This document shows positions 8,851-17,285 of a DNA stretch of 64,000 bases, one piece after another. The translations under genes and the position numbers were made by a program. Location: NCBI GenBank assembly GCA_937876315.1, contig CALEHQ010000019.1:44103-108102 (forward strand). The letters run 5' to 3'. How positions within the stretch are numbered: position 1 is the first letter of the stretch; every line of letters begins with the position of its first letter. Source of the DNA: an uncultured Actinomycetes bacterium (lineage in GTDB: Bacteria > Actinomycetota > Acidimicrobiia > Acidimicrobiales > Acidimicrobilacustridaceae). The notes under the pieces were generated by a model. That model saw only the letters and a program-made list of their open reading frames with translations, was not told where the DNA came from and did no database searches.

Positions 8851-10296
8851 ATGTCTGATACCGAACGCCTTCTCGACGAGAACGACACCATCGGTCTGGC
8901 TGCACTCGTTGCTGCAGGCGAAGTGAGCAGTCTTGAACTCGTCGATGCTTCGATCGCCCGCATCGAATCTCGTAACCCCGCCCTCAACGCTGTCGTCGCG
9001 AAGCGTTACGAAAAAGCGCGTTCCGAAGCAAAGAACGTCACTGCGAACTCTCCCATTGCTGGTGTTCCATTCCTCGTCAAAGACCTCAACTGCGATGTTG
9101 CCGGACTGCCCGCCACAAAAGGCAGTCGACTTTTCGCTGATGTCATCGCCACGAACGACTGCGAACTGACGAAGCGCTTCAAGGCGGCGGGACTTTTGAT
9201 CCTCGGCAATACCAATACCCCCGAGATGGGAAAGGCCCCCGTCACCGAATCGTTGCTCTTCGGCCCCGCACATAATCCGTGGCGACTCACCCATTCCACC
9301 GGTGGCTCATCGGGCGGTTCGGCCGCAGCCGTCATTGGCGGCATGGTCACTGCAGGACACGCCAACGACGGCGGCGGTTCCATCCGAATCCCCGCGTCGG
9401 AATGCGGCTTGTACGGCCTTAAGCCGACACGAGGCCGCACGCCGACCTGGCCTGCCGCCGCAGCGTTCTCTTACCCAATGGGAATCGGCCACGCCGTAAC
9501 GCGCACCGTTCGCGACAGTGCCGCGATTCTCGATGCAATTTCCGGCCCGCTTGCCGGCGACCCCTACCCCTCGCCTCCAGCGCCTACCGCTGGTTCATTT
9601 CTTGCCGCCCTTGACCAGGACACTCCCAAACTTCGCATCGGCTTCAGTACCGTCTCGCCCGCGGGCAAAGACATGCATCCCGCAGCGGTAGAGGCAATCG
9701 AACGCACTGCGATGCTGCTCGAATCTCTTGGCCACCATGTTGAAGAAGCTGCACCACGCTGGGATGTCGCGATGCCTGCGAACTCTCTCGCAATGGTCAT
9801 GGGCGCGTCGGGCGCAAAGGCTGTCGAGGACCGTCTCGCTGAACTGGGCCGTGAACTTCGCGATGACGACATCGAGCCCTTTACCCGTTTCCTCCACGAT
9901 CGAATGCTTGCCATCGACCCGCTTCGCATCGTCGAGGCTCTTCAGCAGATCGAAATCGTCAGCCGAGACATCGCGCGCTTCTACGACACCTACGACGTGT
10001 GGCTGACCTCAACGTTGCCCGTACTCGTCCCCGAACTCGGAGTAATCAATACCTCCGACATTGATTCGGTCTTTGCTCATGCGGGCCGCTTCGCTGAACT
10101 CACTGCGGTCTTCAATGTGACCGGACAACCCGCCGCGTCCATTCCTGCTGGGTTCGATCCGAATGGTCTTCCCATCGGCGTTCAGATCGTTGGTCGCCAT
10201 TGCTCCGAAGAAATACTTCTTCAACTTTCCGCTCAAATTGAAACCGCTTCTCCGTGGCCGACAATCGCGCCGTGGCCACCAACACCGGGTTCCTAG
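8851..10296 (+). CDS. Amidase signature family hydrolase
   Basis: A 481-residue amidase of the GatA/AS family, with a Ser-cisSer-Lys triad. The Lys is in FLVKDLN, and the glycine/serine-rich signature is STGGSSGGSAAAV followed by NDGGGSIRIPAS. It hydrolyses an unknown amide. GatB and GatC are absent nearby, so a role in Gln-tRNA formation is unlikely. GGAG precedes the ATG by five bases. It lies between a sulfotransferase and a PadR regulator, suggesting a small catabolic or modification operon. Confidence 0.88.
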   Translation: MSDTERLLDENDTIGLAALVAAGEVSSLELVDASIARIESRNPALNAVVAKRYEKARSEAKNVTANSPIAGVPFLVKDLNCDVAGLPATKGSRLFADVIATNDCELTKRFKAAGLLILGNTNTPEMGKAPVTESLLFGPAHNPWRLTHSTGGSSGGSAAAVIGGMVTAGHANDGGGSIRIPASECGLYGLKPTRGRTPTWPAAAAFSYPMGIGHAVTRTVRDSAAILDAISGPLAGDPYPSPPAPTAGSFLAALDQDTPKLRIGFSTVSPAGKDMHPAAVEAIERTAMLLESLGHHVEEAAPRWDVAMPANSLAMVMGASGAKAVEDRLAELGRELRDDDIEPFTRFLHDRMLAIDPLRIVEALQQIEIVSRDIARFYDTYDVWLTSTLPVLVPELGVINTSDIDSVFAHAGRFAELTAVFNVTGQPAASIPAGFDPNGLPIGVQIVGRHCSEEILLQLSAQIETASPWPTIAPWPPTPGS

Positions 10297-10344
10297 ACCT
10301 CAAGCAAGAGTCCTTCACGACGCGGCCGTGCTAGAACCGGAGCC

Positions 10345-10941
10345 ATGTCCGGGGGGAATACTGATCTACAAGCAGCCGATATCGCGTTGCCCAAAATCCC
10401 TGCAACGGCATGGGCAGTTCTCGGAATTCTCAGCTTTGGGCGCGAACTCACCGGCTACGACATCAAGAATTGGTCCGATGCCATCCTCCACTTCTTCTAC
10501 TGGAGTCCTGCCACGAGCCAGATCTATACCGAGCTTCGCCGACTAGAAGATCTTGGCCTCGTGAGCAGCCGAACCGTTGCTCGAGATGAAGTTCGAGACA
10601 AGACCGTCTACGCCATCACTCCGATTGGGACTGAGGCACTTCGAAGTTGGCAAGCAACCGTCGACGCCGAAGCTCCTGTTCTCAAACATGGAGTTCTTCT
10701 CCGAATCTGGCTGGGGCACCTCGCAGAACCAGACCGCCTTCGCGAACAGGTTGCAGATCACCGCACCCGACTCCTTGCAGAACTCGCTGCCGCAAAGGAA
10801 TCGCAAGAACAGGCTGACACCCAACCCGACTGGGCCTACCCAGCACTTGTCGCGTCGTGGGCGGTCCGTCGAATCGAAAGCGAAATCGAACTCACCGACT
10901 CGATGCTGATTGACCTCAACCGACTCGCAAACAATCGCTGA
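10345..10941 (+). CDS. PadR family transcriptional regulator
   Basis: A 198-residue regulator with an N-terminal winged helix (about residues 20-95, LGILSFGRELTGYDIKNW) and a C-terminal helical PadR_C/Vir dimerisation domain. PadR proteins usually repress neighbouring genes and respond to small hydrophobic ligands. It sits 48 bases after the amidase and 18 before an SDR, so it probably controls this cluster. The hexamer TAGAAC seven bases before the ATG is a weak leaderless-promoter candidate. Confidence 0.88.
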   Translation: MSGGNTDLQAADIALPKIPATAWAVLGILSFGRELTGYDIKNWSDAILHFFYWSPATSQIYTELRRLEDLGLVSSRTVARDEVRDKTVYAITPIGTEALRSWQATVDAEAPVLKHGVLLRIWLGHLAEPDRLREQVADHRTRLLAELAAAKESQEQADTQPDWAYPALVASWAVRRIESEIELTDSMLIDLNRLANNR

Positions 10942-10959
10942 CTACAACGAAGGAACAAC

Positions 10960-11712
10960 ATGGCCCCAACATCTGCAGTCATTGTCACCGGTGGTGCATC
11001 CGGAATTGGACGCGCGTGTGCGGAGGCAATCGCAGCTCAGGGGCGCGCTGTTGCCGTCTGGGATCTCAATACCGACGGCGTACTCGCTGCCGCTCAAGAG
11101 ATCGCCAGCAAACACAATGTTTCGACGTTTGGACTCGGCATCGATGTCACAAAAACCGCTGAACTTGCCAATGCCGTCGACGCAAGCCGAACTGCGGTTG
11201 GCCCACTTGGCGGGCTTGTTCATGCTGCAGGAACTGTGCGAAGCCAATCAGTCGGAGACCTCGATGATGCCGGTTGGGACTTCGTTTTAAACGTAAACCT
11301 GCGCGCATTTCCGATGCTGGTTCAAGCAATGCACTCTGATCTTGCCGCCGCCGACGGGGCTGCTGTCGTAGGCATCGCATCGATCGAAGGATGGATCGGC
11401 AATGCCGCTATTCCCGCCTATTGCGCGTCGAAGGCAGGAATGCTCGGAGCCGTGCGATCAATGGCCGACAAACTCGGACCCGAAGGCATCCGAGTAAACG
11501 CGATCTGCCCCGGCTTCATCGAGACTCCAATGCTAGGCATCACCCTCGATATCCCTGGAATGCGCAATCGATTCGAGGAAAGCTCCGTGCTCAAGCGAAT
11601 CGGACAACCGAGCGAAATCGGCGAACCTGCCGCATTCCTACTCAGCGATAAGGCATCGTTCATCACCGGTCAATCGATCGTCATCGATGGTGGAGTGCTC
11701 GCTACGGCGTAA
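10960..11712 (+). CDS. Short-chain dehydrogenase/reductase
   Basis: A classical SDR of 250 residues. The NAD(P) motif is TGGASGIGRA near residue 8, a catalytic Ser lies in GIASIEGW, and YCASK provides Tyr and Lys. The C-terminal FITGQSIVIDGG is typical. The substrate is an unknown alcohol or ketone. GAAGGA precedes the ATG. It follows the PadR gene closely and ends 12 bases from the convergent glycosyltransferase gene. Confidence 0.92.
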   Translation: MAPTSAVIVTGGASGIGRACAEAIAAQGRAVAVWDLNTDGVLAAAQEIASKHNVSTFGLGIDVTKTAELANAVDASRTAVGPLGGLVHAAGTVRSQSVGDLDDAGWDFVLNVNLRAFPMLVQAMHSDLAAADGAAVVGIASIEGWIGNAAIPAYCASKAGMLGAVRSMADKLGPEGIRVNAICPGFIETPMLGITLDIPGMRNRFEESSVLKRIGQPSEIGEPAAFLLSDKASFITGQSIVIDGGVLATA

Positions 11713-11724
11713 CAACCTCATTGG

Positions 11725-13350
11725 TCATATTGGGCACGCGGCAGCGTCACGACGCCAGATGGCTAACCCGTCGACGACACGGTCGATGTTGTAACAACGG
11801 TCAAGCCAAGTTCCGATAGGGAATGACTCAGGCCCATACATCGCCCAATCGGTATCGGGACGCGCAGCATTAATCACAACTACAGGTGGATGCTCCGTGA
11901 CATCTTCAAAAAACATGTCCCAACGCGACCGGAATGGTTCCGCCGCAATCTCGCTCTCCGGGAGCGGATGAGCACGACTCGCCCAATTGCCCGTGAGGTA
12001 ACCACCGTGCAAAAAGACGCCCGAAGGAAGCCGTTGTGATGCTACGTACACGTCGGGCAGGGCTCCCCATACGAGGATTCGCTCGTCTGGAGTTGTCGTG
12101 CTTTGTACATAGCGGCCCAAGTCGGTGTAGTTCGTCAGTTTGGGTCGGTGTACAAATGCGAGTGTCAACATCACCGCGAGTAACCCAACGGTGAGCCACA
12201 TCAAGACTTGCCAAACACGTCTGCTTGCCGAAACAAGCGCGCAGCCAGTGAGCACCGCGAGTGGCGGCACCAACTGCTGGAAGTAGTGACCAAAGAACCG
12301 AAGACCGATTGGAATCACCAGCAGCGAGGCGCCAAGCCACACCAGCATCGTGACGTCGGCACGTACCTGCCGATGAATGACCGCCCAAAGGCCGTAGAAA
12401 AGCGGCAGGTGAAACACCACGAACACAGCGGTCAGAGCGACCCCAACCGCAGCGGCTCGTCCTGTTGAGACGCCTCCGCTGAGATAGTCGCCGTTATCCG
12501 ACCACACCCAACGGATCATCTGTGCGCCATCAAAGAAAAAGAAAAGCGGAATCGCACCGACTACGGCTCCGACCGACGTGGCGGAAACCGCACGCCATTT
12601 TCCGTCAACTCGGCGGAGCGCCTCGAGCAAAACCGGGATCGCGACCGCAATGTACGGCTGCTTGCAATTGGCAGCAACAACGACAGCGAGACCCGCTAAG
12701 GCAAACCACAACAGCGGTGAATGGTCGGTAGAGCGTGCGACTACGACACACAGGATTGCCACAGAAGCCGGAAGCAATCCCCAAAGTTCAAAGTTCGCCG
12801 CTTGCGCATCAGGAGGGAGAAAGAGTGCAGTTCCGACAATGGAGAGAACTCCAGCGAACAATGCAGCACGACGCGAACCTGCAAGACGTCGGACAATCTC
12901 CGCTACGACCACACCATTAAGGAAGATGAGCAACGCAACAACGAGTCGGATGGCGCGCATGTCGACGCTCCACTCTCGAATCATCGAATACAAAACCGGG
13001 ACAATCGGGGGCTTCCGATCAATCACATCGACATAGAGAGTTCCGCCCTGCCGGAGTACGTCTCCGGTAACTGCCAAATAGGACTCGTCTCGATCGAACA
13101 TTCCGTTGTAGATCACACCCGGAGAGCGCGAAACCACTGTGGCGAGTCCAAGGACAATGGCCATCCACGCACCCCAAGACAGACGACCGCGCAAGGCAAC
13201 GACGACATCCTCAACACGGCATACAAGGGTTCGCCATCGAGAGATGTCGGGTTCGACTGAGGTGGTCACAGATGTCTCCTGTGCAGACCCGGGGGTTCGG
13301 GCCGACGACCTCCGGGACACCCAGAGGTCACCCATGATGATGGCAGACAC
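11725..13350 (-). CDS. GT39/ArnT-like membrane glycosyltransferase
   Basis: A 541-residue polytopic protein with roughly ten hydrophobic segments. A first extracytoplasmic loop (DRDESYLAVTGDVL, then DVIDRKPPIVPV) carries the acidic DE-type motif of the dolichyl-phosphate-mannose/undecaprenyl-phosphate sugar transferases (PMT_2). A soluble C-terminal region follows. It probably transfers a sugar from a polyprenyl phosphate to a lipid, polysaccharide or protein; the acceptor is unknown. The GTG start is preceded by GGAGGTTAG, an excellent ribosome site. The start lies only 15 bases from the divergent SnoaL-like gene. Confidence 0.82.
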   Translation of the reverse strand: MSAIIMGDLWVSRRSSARTPGSAQETSVTTSVEPDISRWRTLVCRVEDVVVALRGRLSWGAWMAIVLGLATVVSRSPGVIYNGMFDRDESYLAVTGDVLRQGGTLYVDVIDRKPPIVPVLYSMIREWSVDMRAIRLVVALLIFLNGVVVAEIVRRLAGSRRAALFAGVLSIVGTALFLPPDAQAANFELWGLLPASVAILCVVVARSTDHSPLLWFALAGLAVVVAANCKQPYIAVAIPVLLEALRRVDGKWRAVSATSVGAVVGAIPLFFFFDGAQMIRWVWSDNGDYLSGGVSTGRAAAVGVALTAVFVVFHLPLFYGLWAVIHRQVRADVTMLVWLGASLLVIPIGLRFFGHYFQQLVPPLAVLTGCALVSASRRVWQVLMWLTVGLLAVMLTLAFVHRPKLTNYTDLGRYVQSTTTPDERILVWGALPDVYVASQRLPSGVFLHGGYLTGNWASRAHPLPESEIAAEPFRSRWDMFFEDVTEHPPVVVINAARPDTDWAMYGPESFPIGTWLDRCYNIDRVVDGLAIWRRDAAACPI

Positions 13351-13351
13351 C

Positions 13352-13357
13352 TAACCT
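13352..13357 (+). promoter_or_regulatory. -10 element (TAACCT) for leaderless SnoaL-like mRNA
   Basis: TAACCT ends 8 bases before the GTG at 13366 and abuts the start codon of the divergent glycosyltransferase gene. It overlaps the complement of that gene's ribosome site, so the two genes share this control point. Confidence 0.45.
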
Positions 13358-13365
13358 CCAAGGGA

Positions 13366-13911
13366 GTGAGCCCCGAACACACCGGACCCGGAACCCCTAC
13401 TCCCGCATCTCTTGCCGACCGACAGGCGATTAGCGACGTGGTCTTGACCTATTGCAGAGGGATCGACCGCCTAGACCGTGACCTCGTCGCCAGCTGCTTT
13501 CATGCTGACGCGACCGACACCCATGGTTCGTTCAACGGCACCATCGCCGAATTCATCGACTGGGCATTCGGACTTCTGCAGCGTTACGACTCCACCATGC
13601 ATCTCGTCGCCAACCATCTCGCAACCGTGAACGGTTCTGCTGCCGTTGCGGAAACCTACGGAATCGCCTACCACCGATCCACCGACTCCGACCCTCGCCG
13701 CAACCTCACCGTCGGCTTTCGCTATCTCGACCGACTTGAACGTCGAGACGAAGGACCTTGGCGAATCGCTCGTCGCATCGCAACCACCGAATGGGTGAGA
13801 GCGCCTGGGCCCGGTTCCGAATGGCCAATACCTCCTGACTCAGCAGTAGGACAGCGGGATCGCACCGATCCGCTGTATCAATTGCTGCTCGATCTCTCAT
13901 ACGACCGCTAA
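13366..13911 (+). CDS. SnoaL-like (NTF2-fold) protein
   Basis: A 181-residue NTF2-fold protein of the SnoaL_4 type (ADRQAISDVVLTYCRGIDRLD near residue 18, then FHADATDTHGS). Members bind small polycyclic or steroid-like ligands and act as hydrolases, dehydratases or isomerases; function cannot be deduced here. The alcohol dehydrogenase begins 22 bases later, so the two probably act on related substrates. The start is set by the TANNNT element 8 bases upstream and the lack of any other plausible codon. Confidence 0.8.
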   Translation: MSPEHTGPGTPTPASLADRQAISDVVLTYCRGIDRLDRDLVASCFHADATDTHGSFNGTIAEFIDWAFGLLQRYDSTMHLVANHLATVNGSAAVAETYGIAYHRSTDSDPRRNLTVGFRYLDRLERRDEGPWRIARRIATTEWVRAPGPGSEWPIPPDSAVGQRDRTDPLYQLLLDLSYDR

Positions 13912-13933
13912 CCCACCCACTCAAGGGAATCCC

Positions 13934-14869
13934 ATGCGCGCTGTCCGTTGTCCTGAAGGCAAGCCCACTGTTGTCGACCTCCCCGAACCTTCGGGTGAAG
14001 GCATCGTCGTCACCGTCGCATCCGCCGGTATTTGTGGCTCCGACCTTCACCTCTTGAATTTCGACCTTCCGGCAACATTCGGCCACGAGTTCGCAGGAAC
14101 TCTCGCCGATGGCACGCCCGTTGCGGTCGAACCTATCGATCCATGTTTTGTCTGCGAAGCATGCATCGATGGCAATACGCAACTCTGCGTGCGCGGTCCA
14201 TCAATGGCTTTCGGCGTTGGCCGCGACGGCGGAATGGCCGAGAAGGTCATCGTTCCTGCAACATCAATTGCTCGGCTCCCCGCCGGGGTCGCCGCATCAA
14301 ATGGCTGTTTGGTCGAACCGCTTGCAGTTGCTGTGCACGGAATTCGACGCGGAAACATTCGCGGCACCGACCGTGTCGCTGTCATCGGCGGAGGAACAAT
14401 CGGCCAAACCGCACTCGTCGTTGCGCAGCAAACCGGGGCAAAGGTCGACCTCTCCGCTCGCCATGAACGCCAAATCGAAGCTGCAACGCGCCTCGGAGCC
14501 GGATCCGTCGATGGACACGGCTACGACATTGTGATTGAAGCCGCTGGATCATCATCTGCACTGGCCGAAGCTGCGGATCGCTGCCGCCCTGGCGGAACGA
14601 TCGTGCTCCTTGGGAGTTACTGGGATGGTTCGGTCGAGATGCCAGGTTTGGCGATCGGTATGAAAGAAATCACAATCGTTCCTGCCGTGATGTACGGCCG
14701 CGTGGGACCATCTCGCGATATCGATGTTGCCGCGACGATCCTCGCCCAGCGTCCAGAACTTCCCGAGATCATTGTCACCCATCGCTTCCCGCTCGACGCA
14801 GCGGTGGAAGCGTTCGGTGTTGCTGCAGATCGTTCAGCAGGCGCCATCAAGGTCGTCCTCGAACCCTGA
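13934..14869 (+). CDS. Zinc-dependent alcohol dehydrogenase (MDR family), short form
   Basis: A medium-chain dehydrogenase of 311 residues, about 30 fewer than usual. Catalytic zinc ligands are in GICGSDLH and GHEFAG. The structural zinc lobe CFVCEACIDGNTQLC has the standard C-x2-C-x2-C-x7-C spacing. The nucleotide-binding GGGTIG motif follows. Shortening is spread through loops rather than caused by truncation. It is likely cotranscribed with the SnoaL-like gene; the substrate is an unknown secondary alcohol or polyol. Confidence 0.88.
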   Translation: MRAVRCPEGKPTVVDLPEPSGEGIVVTVASAGICGSDLHLLNFDLPATFGHEFAGTLADGTPVAVEPIDPCFVCEACIDGNTQLCVRGPSMAFGVGRDGGMAEKVIVPATSIARLPAGVAASNGCLVEPLAVAVHGIRRGNIRGTDRVAVIGGGTIGQTALVVAQQTGAKVDLSARHERQIEAATRLGAGSVDGHGYDIVIEAAGSSSALAEAADRCRPGGTIVLLGSYWDGSVEMPGLAIGMKEITIVPAVMYGRVGPSRDIDVAATILAQRPELPEIIVTHRFPLDAAVEAFGVAADRSAGAIKVVLEP

Positions 14870-14885
14870 CGCGCCCTACCCGCCG

Positions 14886-15137
14886 TTACTTCTTGGCTTC
14901 TCGCAAAACGGCCATCAACTGCGTAATCGACGGATTCACGAGAATCTCGTCACCAACCAACACACTCGGAACGGTTTCGGAGCCGATACGACGATTGAGC
15001 AGTTCGCGCGCCTCGTCGTCTTCCCAAATGTTGCGGGTTTCGACTTCAAGAGCGTGATGCTCAATTCCCGAAAAAAGGATTCGGCAAAACGGACAATGCG
15101 GACGCCAAAGAACGACGGGTGTGATTGCGTCTGTCAT
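14886..15137 (-). CDS. Mycoredoxin/glutaredoxin-like thiol reductase
   Basis: An 83-residue glutaredoxin-fold protein with an active-site CPFC at about residues 15-18 and the TVPSVLVG cis-proline loop. The C-terminal pattern (VNPSITQLMAVL) resembles mycobacterial mycoredoxin-1, which reduces mycothiol mixed disulfides. It starts 7 bases after the stop of the nitroreductase-like gene. An open frame continues upstream but lies out of frame inside that gene, so the ATG at 15137 is the start. The pairing with a mycothiol-type partner supports the mycoredoxin reading over a generic glutaredoxin. Confidence 0.82.
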   Translation of the reverse strand: MTDAITPVVLWRPHCPFCRILFSGIEHHALEVETRNIWEDDEARELLNRRIGSETVPSVLVGDEILVNPSITQLMAVLREAKK

Positions 15138-15144
15138 TTTGAAC

Positions 15145-15801
15145 TCAATCGAACGCGAGCGGATCGCGCATGGAGCGCTTAAGTTCGGCGAAACCTGGGG
15201 TACGAGCAAGCGTTTGCACAGCGTCCCAAAGTTCAAGCGCTGCGTTGCCACGAGGGATCGAAGAGATGACGGGGCCGAACAACGAAGCTTCTCGGTCTGT
15301 TCCGGGCGCAAACGTGAGAATCGGCGTGCCGACATCACGACCCGTGCGGCCGAGCGATTGATCGGTTTCTTCGCGGAGAAGTGCATCCCAGGACTCGTCG
15401 TCGGCCGCAGCGGCAAGGGAAGCATCAAGGCCTGCAGCAGCAACGACCTCGGCGACAAGGTTCTCAGGGATTGGTTCGCCACCGAAGACCGCAACCGAAA
15501 CGCCTTCGTGATGCATTCGTTCACCAGCAGCGGTGTAGAACGCACCTACCGCTTCATTTCCCCCTGCAGCGCGAGCCGCCGCAGCGACACGAAGGATGCG
15601 ACGACCAAGCCCGTGAAGTGCGGGATAGGCCGGAGGAAACTTTGAGTAGTCGGTCTCTTCATTGACAATTGCCAACGCGATGAACTTCCAATCGATCGTG
15701 ACCCCGCGCAGTTCGCTGACCTCGACAACCCAACGACTTGTCACCCAAGCAAACGGACAAATGGGATCGAAAAAGAATTCGAGATCTGATGTTGTAGCCA
15801 T
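15145..15801 (-). CDS. DsbA-family mycothiol-dependent nitroreductase-like protein
   Basis: A 218-residue DsbA-like thioredoxin-fold protein with an inserted helical domain. The active-site region reads DPICPFAWVTSRW. The C-terminal pattern FGPVISSIPRG...LWDA...FAELKR closely resembles M. tuberculosis Rv2466c as I remember it, a mycothiol-dependent reductase coupled to mycoredoxin. Here a single Cys is followed by PFA. The start at 15801 is preferred because the upstream in-frame ATG adds only a Pro/Trp-rich tail and because TATCGT lies 6 bases before it. It is transcribed divergently from a TetR regulator. Confidence 0.82.
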   Translation of the reverse strand: MATTSDLEFFFDPICPFAWVTSRWVVEVSELRGVTIDWKFIALAIVNEETDYSKFPPAYPALHGLGRRILRVAAAARAAGGNEAVGAFYTAAGERMHHEGVSVAVFGGEPIPENLVAEVVAAAGLDASLAAAADDESWDALLREETDQSLGRTGRDVGTPILTFAPGTDREASLFGPVISSIPRGNAALELWDAVQTLARTPGFAELKRSMRDPLAFD

Positions 15802-15807
15802 AGCCCG

Positions 15808-15853
15808 ACGATACGGCCAAGGCCACGGAACCGACACCTTCGGCAACTATCGT
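15808..15853. promoter_or_regulatory. Divergent leaderless promoters, nitroreductase and TetR genes
   Basis: The 59-base gap holds TATCGT in both directions. Minus-strand TATCGT (15808-15813) ends 6 bases before the ATG at 15801. Plus-strand TATCGT (15848-15853) ends 7 bases before the ATG at 15861. The TetR operator presumably lies between them. Confidence 0.55.
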
Positions 15854-15860
15854 CGAGTCC

Positions 15861-16496
15861 ATGCAGCAGTGGCCAAACCCAACTCTCGATGGTTTTCTTG
15901 CCATTATCGCCGAGCGCAATGCCGAGGCTGCCGAAGCACTCAGCGACGGACGCCGAATGCGCACCGAACGAGGCCGAACCGCGGTCGTCGAGGCACTCTT
16001 TGACCTCGTGAACGAGGGATACCACCCGACAGTCGCTCAGGTTGCCGAACGCGCTGGAGTTTCCGAACGCACTGTCTTCCGATACTTCCCCGACCGCGAA
16101 GCCATGTACACCGCGGCCGCAGTCGAGATCTTTCCGAAAGTCGCTCACTGCATCTCACTCTTTCCACCCAAGGGGCCCACCGAGGTTCGCCTTCGTGAGC
16201 TACTCAAGTTACGAGTCGAGATCACACAAATTGCCGGGAAGATTGCGCAGTGGGTCGAATCCGATGAAAAGCCGTCTGACCTCCAAAGGACCATCGTTGC
16301 GCTGCGAGCTGAGCATTTACGCCAGCAGATCACCATCTGGCTTGAACCAGAACTCACATCTACTGATCCCTCGCTTGCGTCCGTCTTGAATTCGATGCTT
16401 AATCACTGGCCCATTGGCATGCTTCTCGAAGAATTCTCGCCAGACGAGTGTGTCGACGCGTTGTATTCGGCAATCTTCAAAATGCTTCGGTCGTAG
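15861..16496 (+). CDS. TetR family transcriptional regulator
   Basis: A 211-residue regulator with an N-terminal helix-turn-helix at about residues 36-75 (VAQVAERAGVSERTVFRYFP) and a helical ligand-binding domain. Divergent orientation from the nitroreductase/mycoredoxin pair suggests it represses that pair and itself in response to an electrophile or disulfide-stress cue. That regulatory target is inference. The gene ends convergent to yraN. Confidence 0.9.
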   Translation: MQQWPNPTLDGFLAIIAERNAEAAEALSDGRRMRTERGRTAVVEALFDLVNEGYHPTVAQVAERAGVSERTVFRYFPDREAMYTAAAVEIFPKVAHCISLFPPKGPTEVRLRELLKLRVEITQIAGKIAQWVESDEKPSDLQRTIVALRAEHLRQQITIWLEPELTSTDPSLASVLNSMLNHWPIGMLLEEFSPDECVDALYSAIFKMLRS

Positions 16497-16524
16497 TCAA
16501 CCGCTTCGCCCATAACACACCCAA

Positions 16525-16869
16525 CTAGAACGCCGATTCGATAACACGCACTTCACGCCCAATCACACACGCGACATCAAAGCGGATAGCGCGAGGTCGA
16601 ATCTGGTGAGCATCGATCCAACGCATTCCCAATTTGCGTAACCGCGCCTGTTTCGCCGGAGTCACCGCTGCAGCCGGCGAACCATAGGCATTGCTCGAAC
16701 GCGTCTTCACTTCACAAAACACGAGCAATCGAGCGCGAGTCAGAACGAGATCAATCTCGCCCTCACGACAACGCCAATTGCGGTCGACAACCACGTAGCC
16801 GTGTTCCTCGTACCACCTTGCCGCCAGATTTTCGCCGTAGGACCCAAGAGCCCGACGACCGGCAGTCAA
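16525..16869 (-). CDS. YraN family (UPF0102) endonuclease-like protein
   Basis: A 114-residue restriction-endonuclease-fold protein with GEIDL and CEVKTR motifs that supply acidic and lysine catalytic-type residues. It also carries the YGENLAARWYEEHGYVVVDR start typical of the family. Its biological role is not settled; it is widely conserved beside rplS and rnhB. No ATG or GTG lies between the end of DUF2469 and the conserved part, so the TTG at 16869 is the best start, giving a 13-base overlap-free junction region just after the DUF2469 stop. Initiation inside DUF2469 cannot be excluded. Confidence 0.85.
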   Translation of the reverse strand: MTAGRRALGSYGENLAARWYEEHGYVVVDRNWRCREGEIDLVLTRARLLVFCEVKTRSSNAYGSPAAAVTPAKQARLRKLGMRWIDAHQIRPRAIRFDVACVIGREVRVIESAF

Positions 16870-16882
16870 CCGAGATGCGCCG

Positions 16883-17185
16883 TCACGGGAGTCGCAGCTC
16901 TTCGCGAGGCAACTCTTCAATGTTGACGTCTTTGAATGTGACAACTCGGACGTGAGAGACGAATCGGTTCTGCCGGTACATGTCCCAGACCCAAGCGTCT
17001 CGAAGTTCGATTTCAACGCGTGTGCGCCCGTTTTCGTTCACAACGCTTTGGTTGACCTCGTTGGCCAAATAGAAACGTCGTTCGGTTTCGACAACGAACC
17101 GGAACATTGGACAGACATCTTTGTACTCGCGATAAAGCTGCAACTCGACGTCGGACTCGTATTCTTCGAGATCCTCAGAACTCAC
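16883..17185 (-). CDS. DUF2469 family protein
   Basis: A 100-residue acidic protein (MSSEDLEEYESDVELQLYRE) belonging to the actinobacterial DUF2469 family, which is conserved next to yraN and rnhB. Length matches the family and function is unknown. It starts 100 bases after rplS. In many relatives lepB and rnhB lie in that gap and are missing here. The gap shows no ORF I can support. Confidence 0.9.
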   Translation of the reverse strand: MSSEDLEEYESDVELQLYREYKDVCPMFRFVVETERRFYLANEVNQSVVNENGRTRVEIELRDAWVWDMYRQNRFVSHVRVVTFKDVNIEELPREELRLP

Positions 17186-17285
17186 ACGCAGCTCCGCTCA
17201 ACAGCGACTTTGCTTTGCCGCAACTGTAAGGGACGAGGAGCGACAAGAAAGTTTGGGCCGACAAACGCCGGCGAGAACGCGACGA

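Noticed and set aside
15138..15545. 136-codon upstream extension of the mycoredoxin frame
   Set aside because: It is out of frame inside the nitroreductase gene; the glutaredoxin fold starts at 15137.
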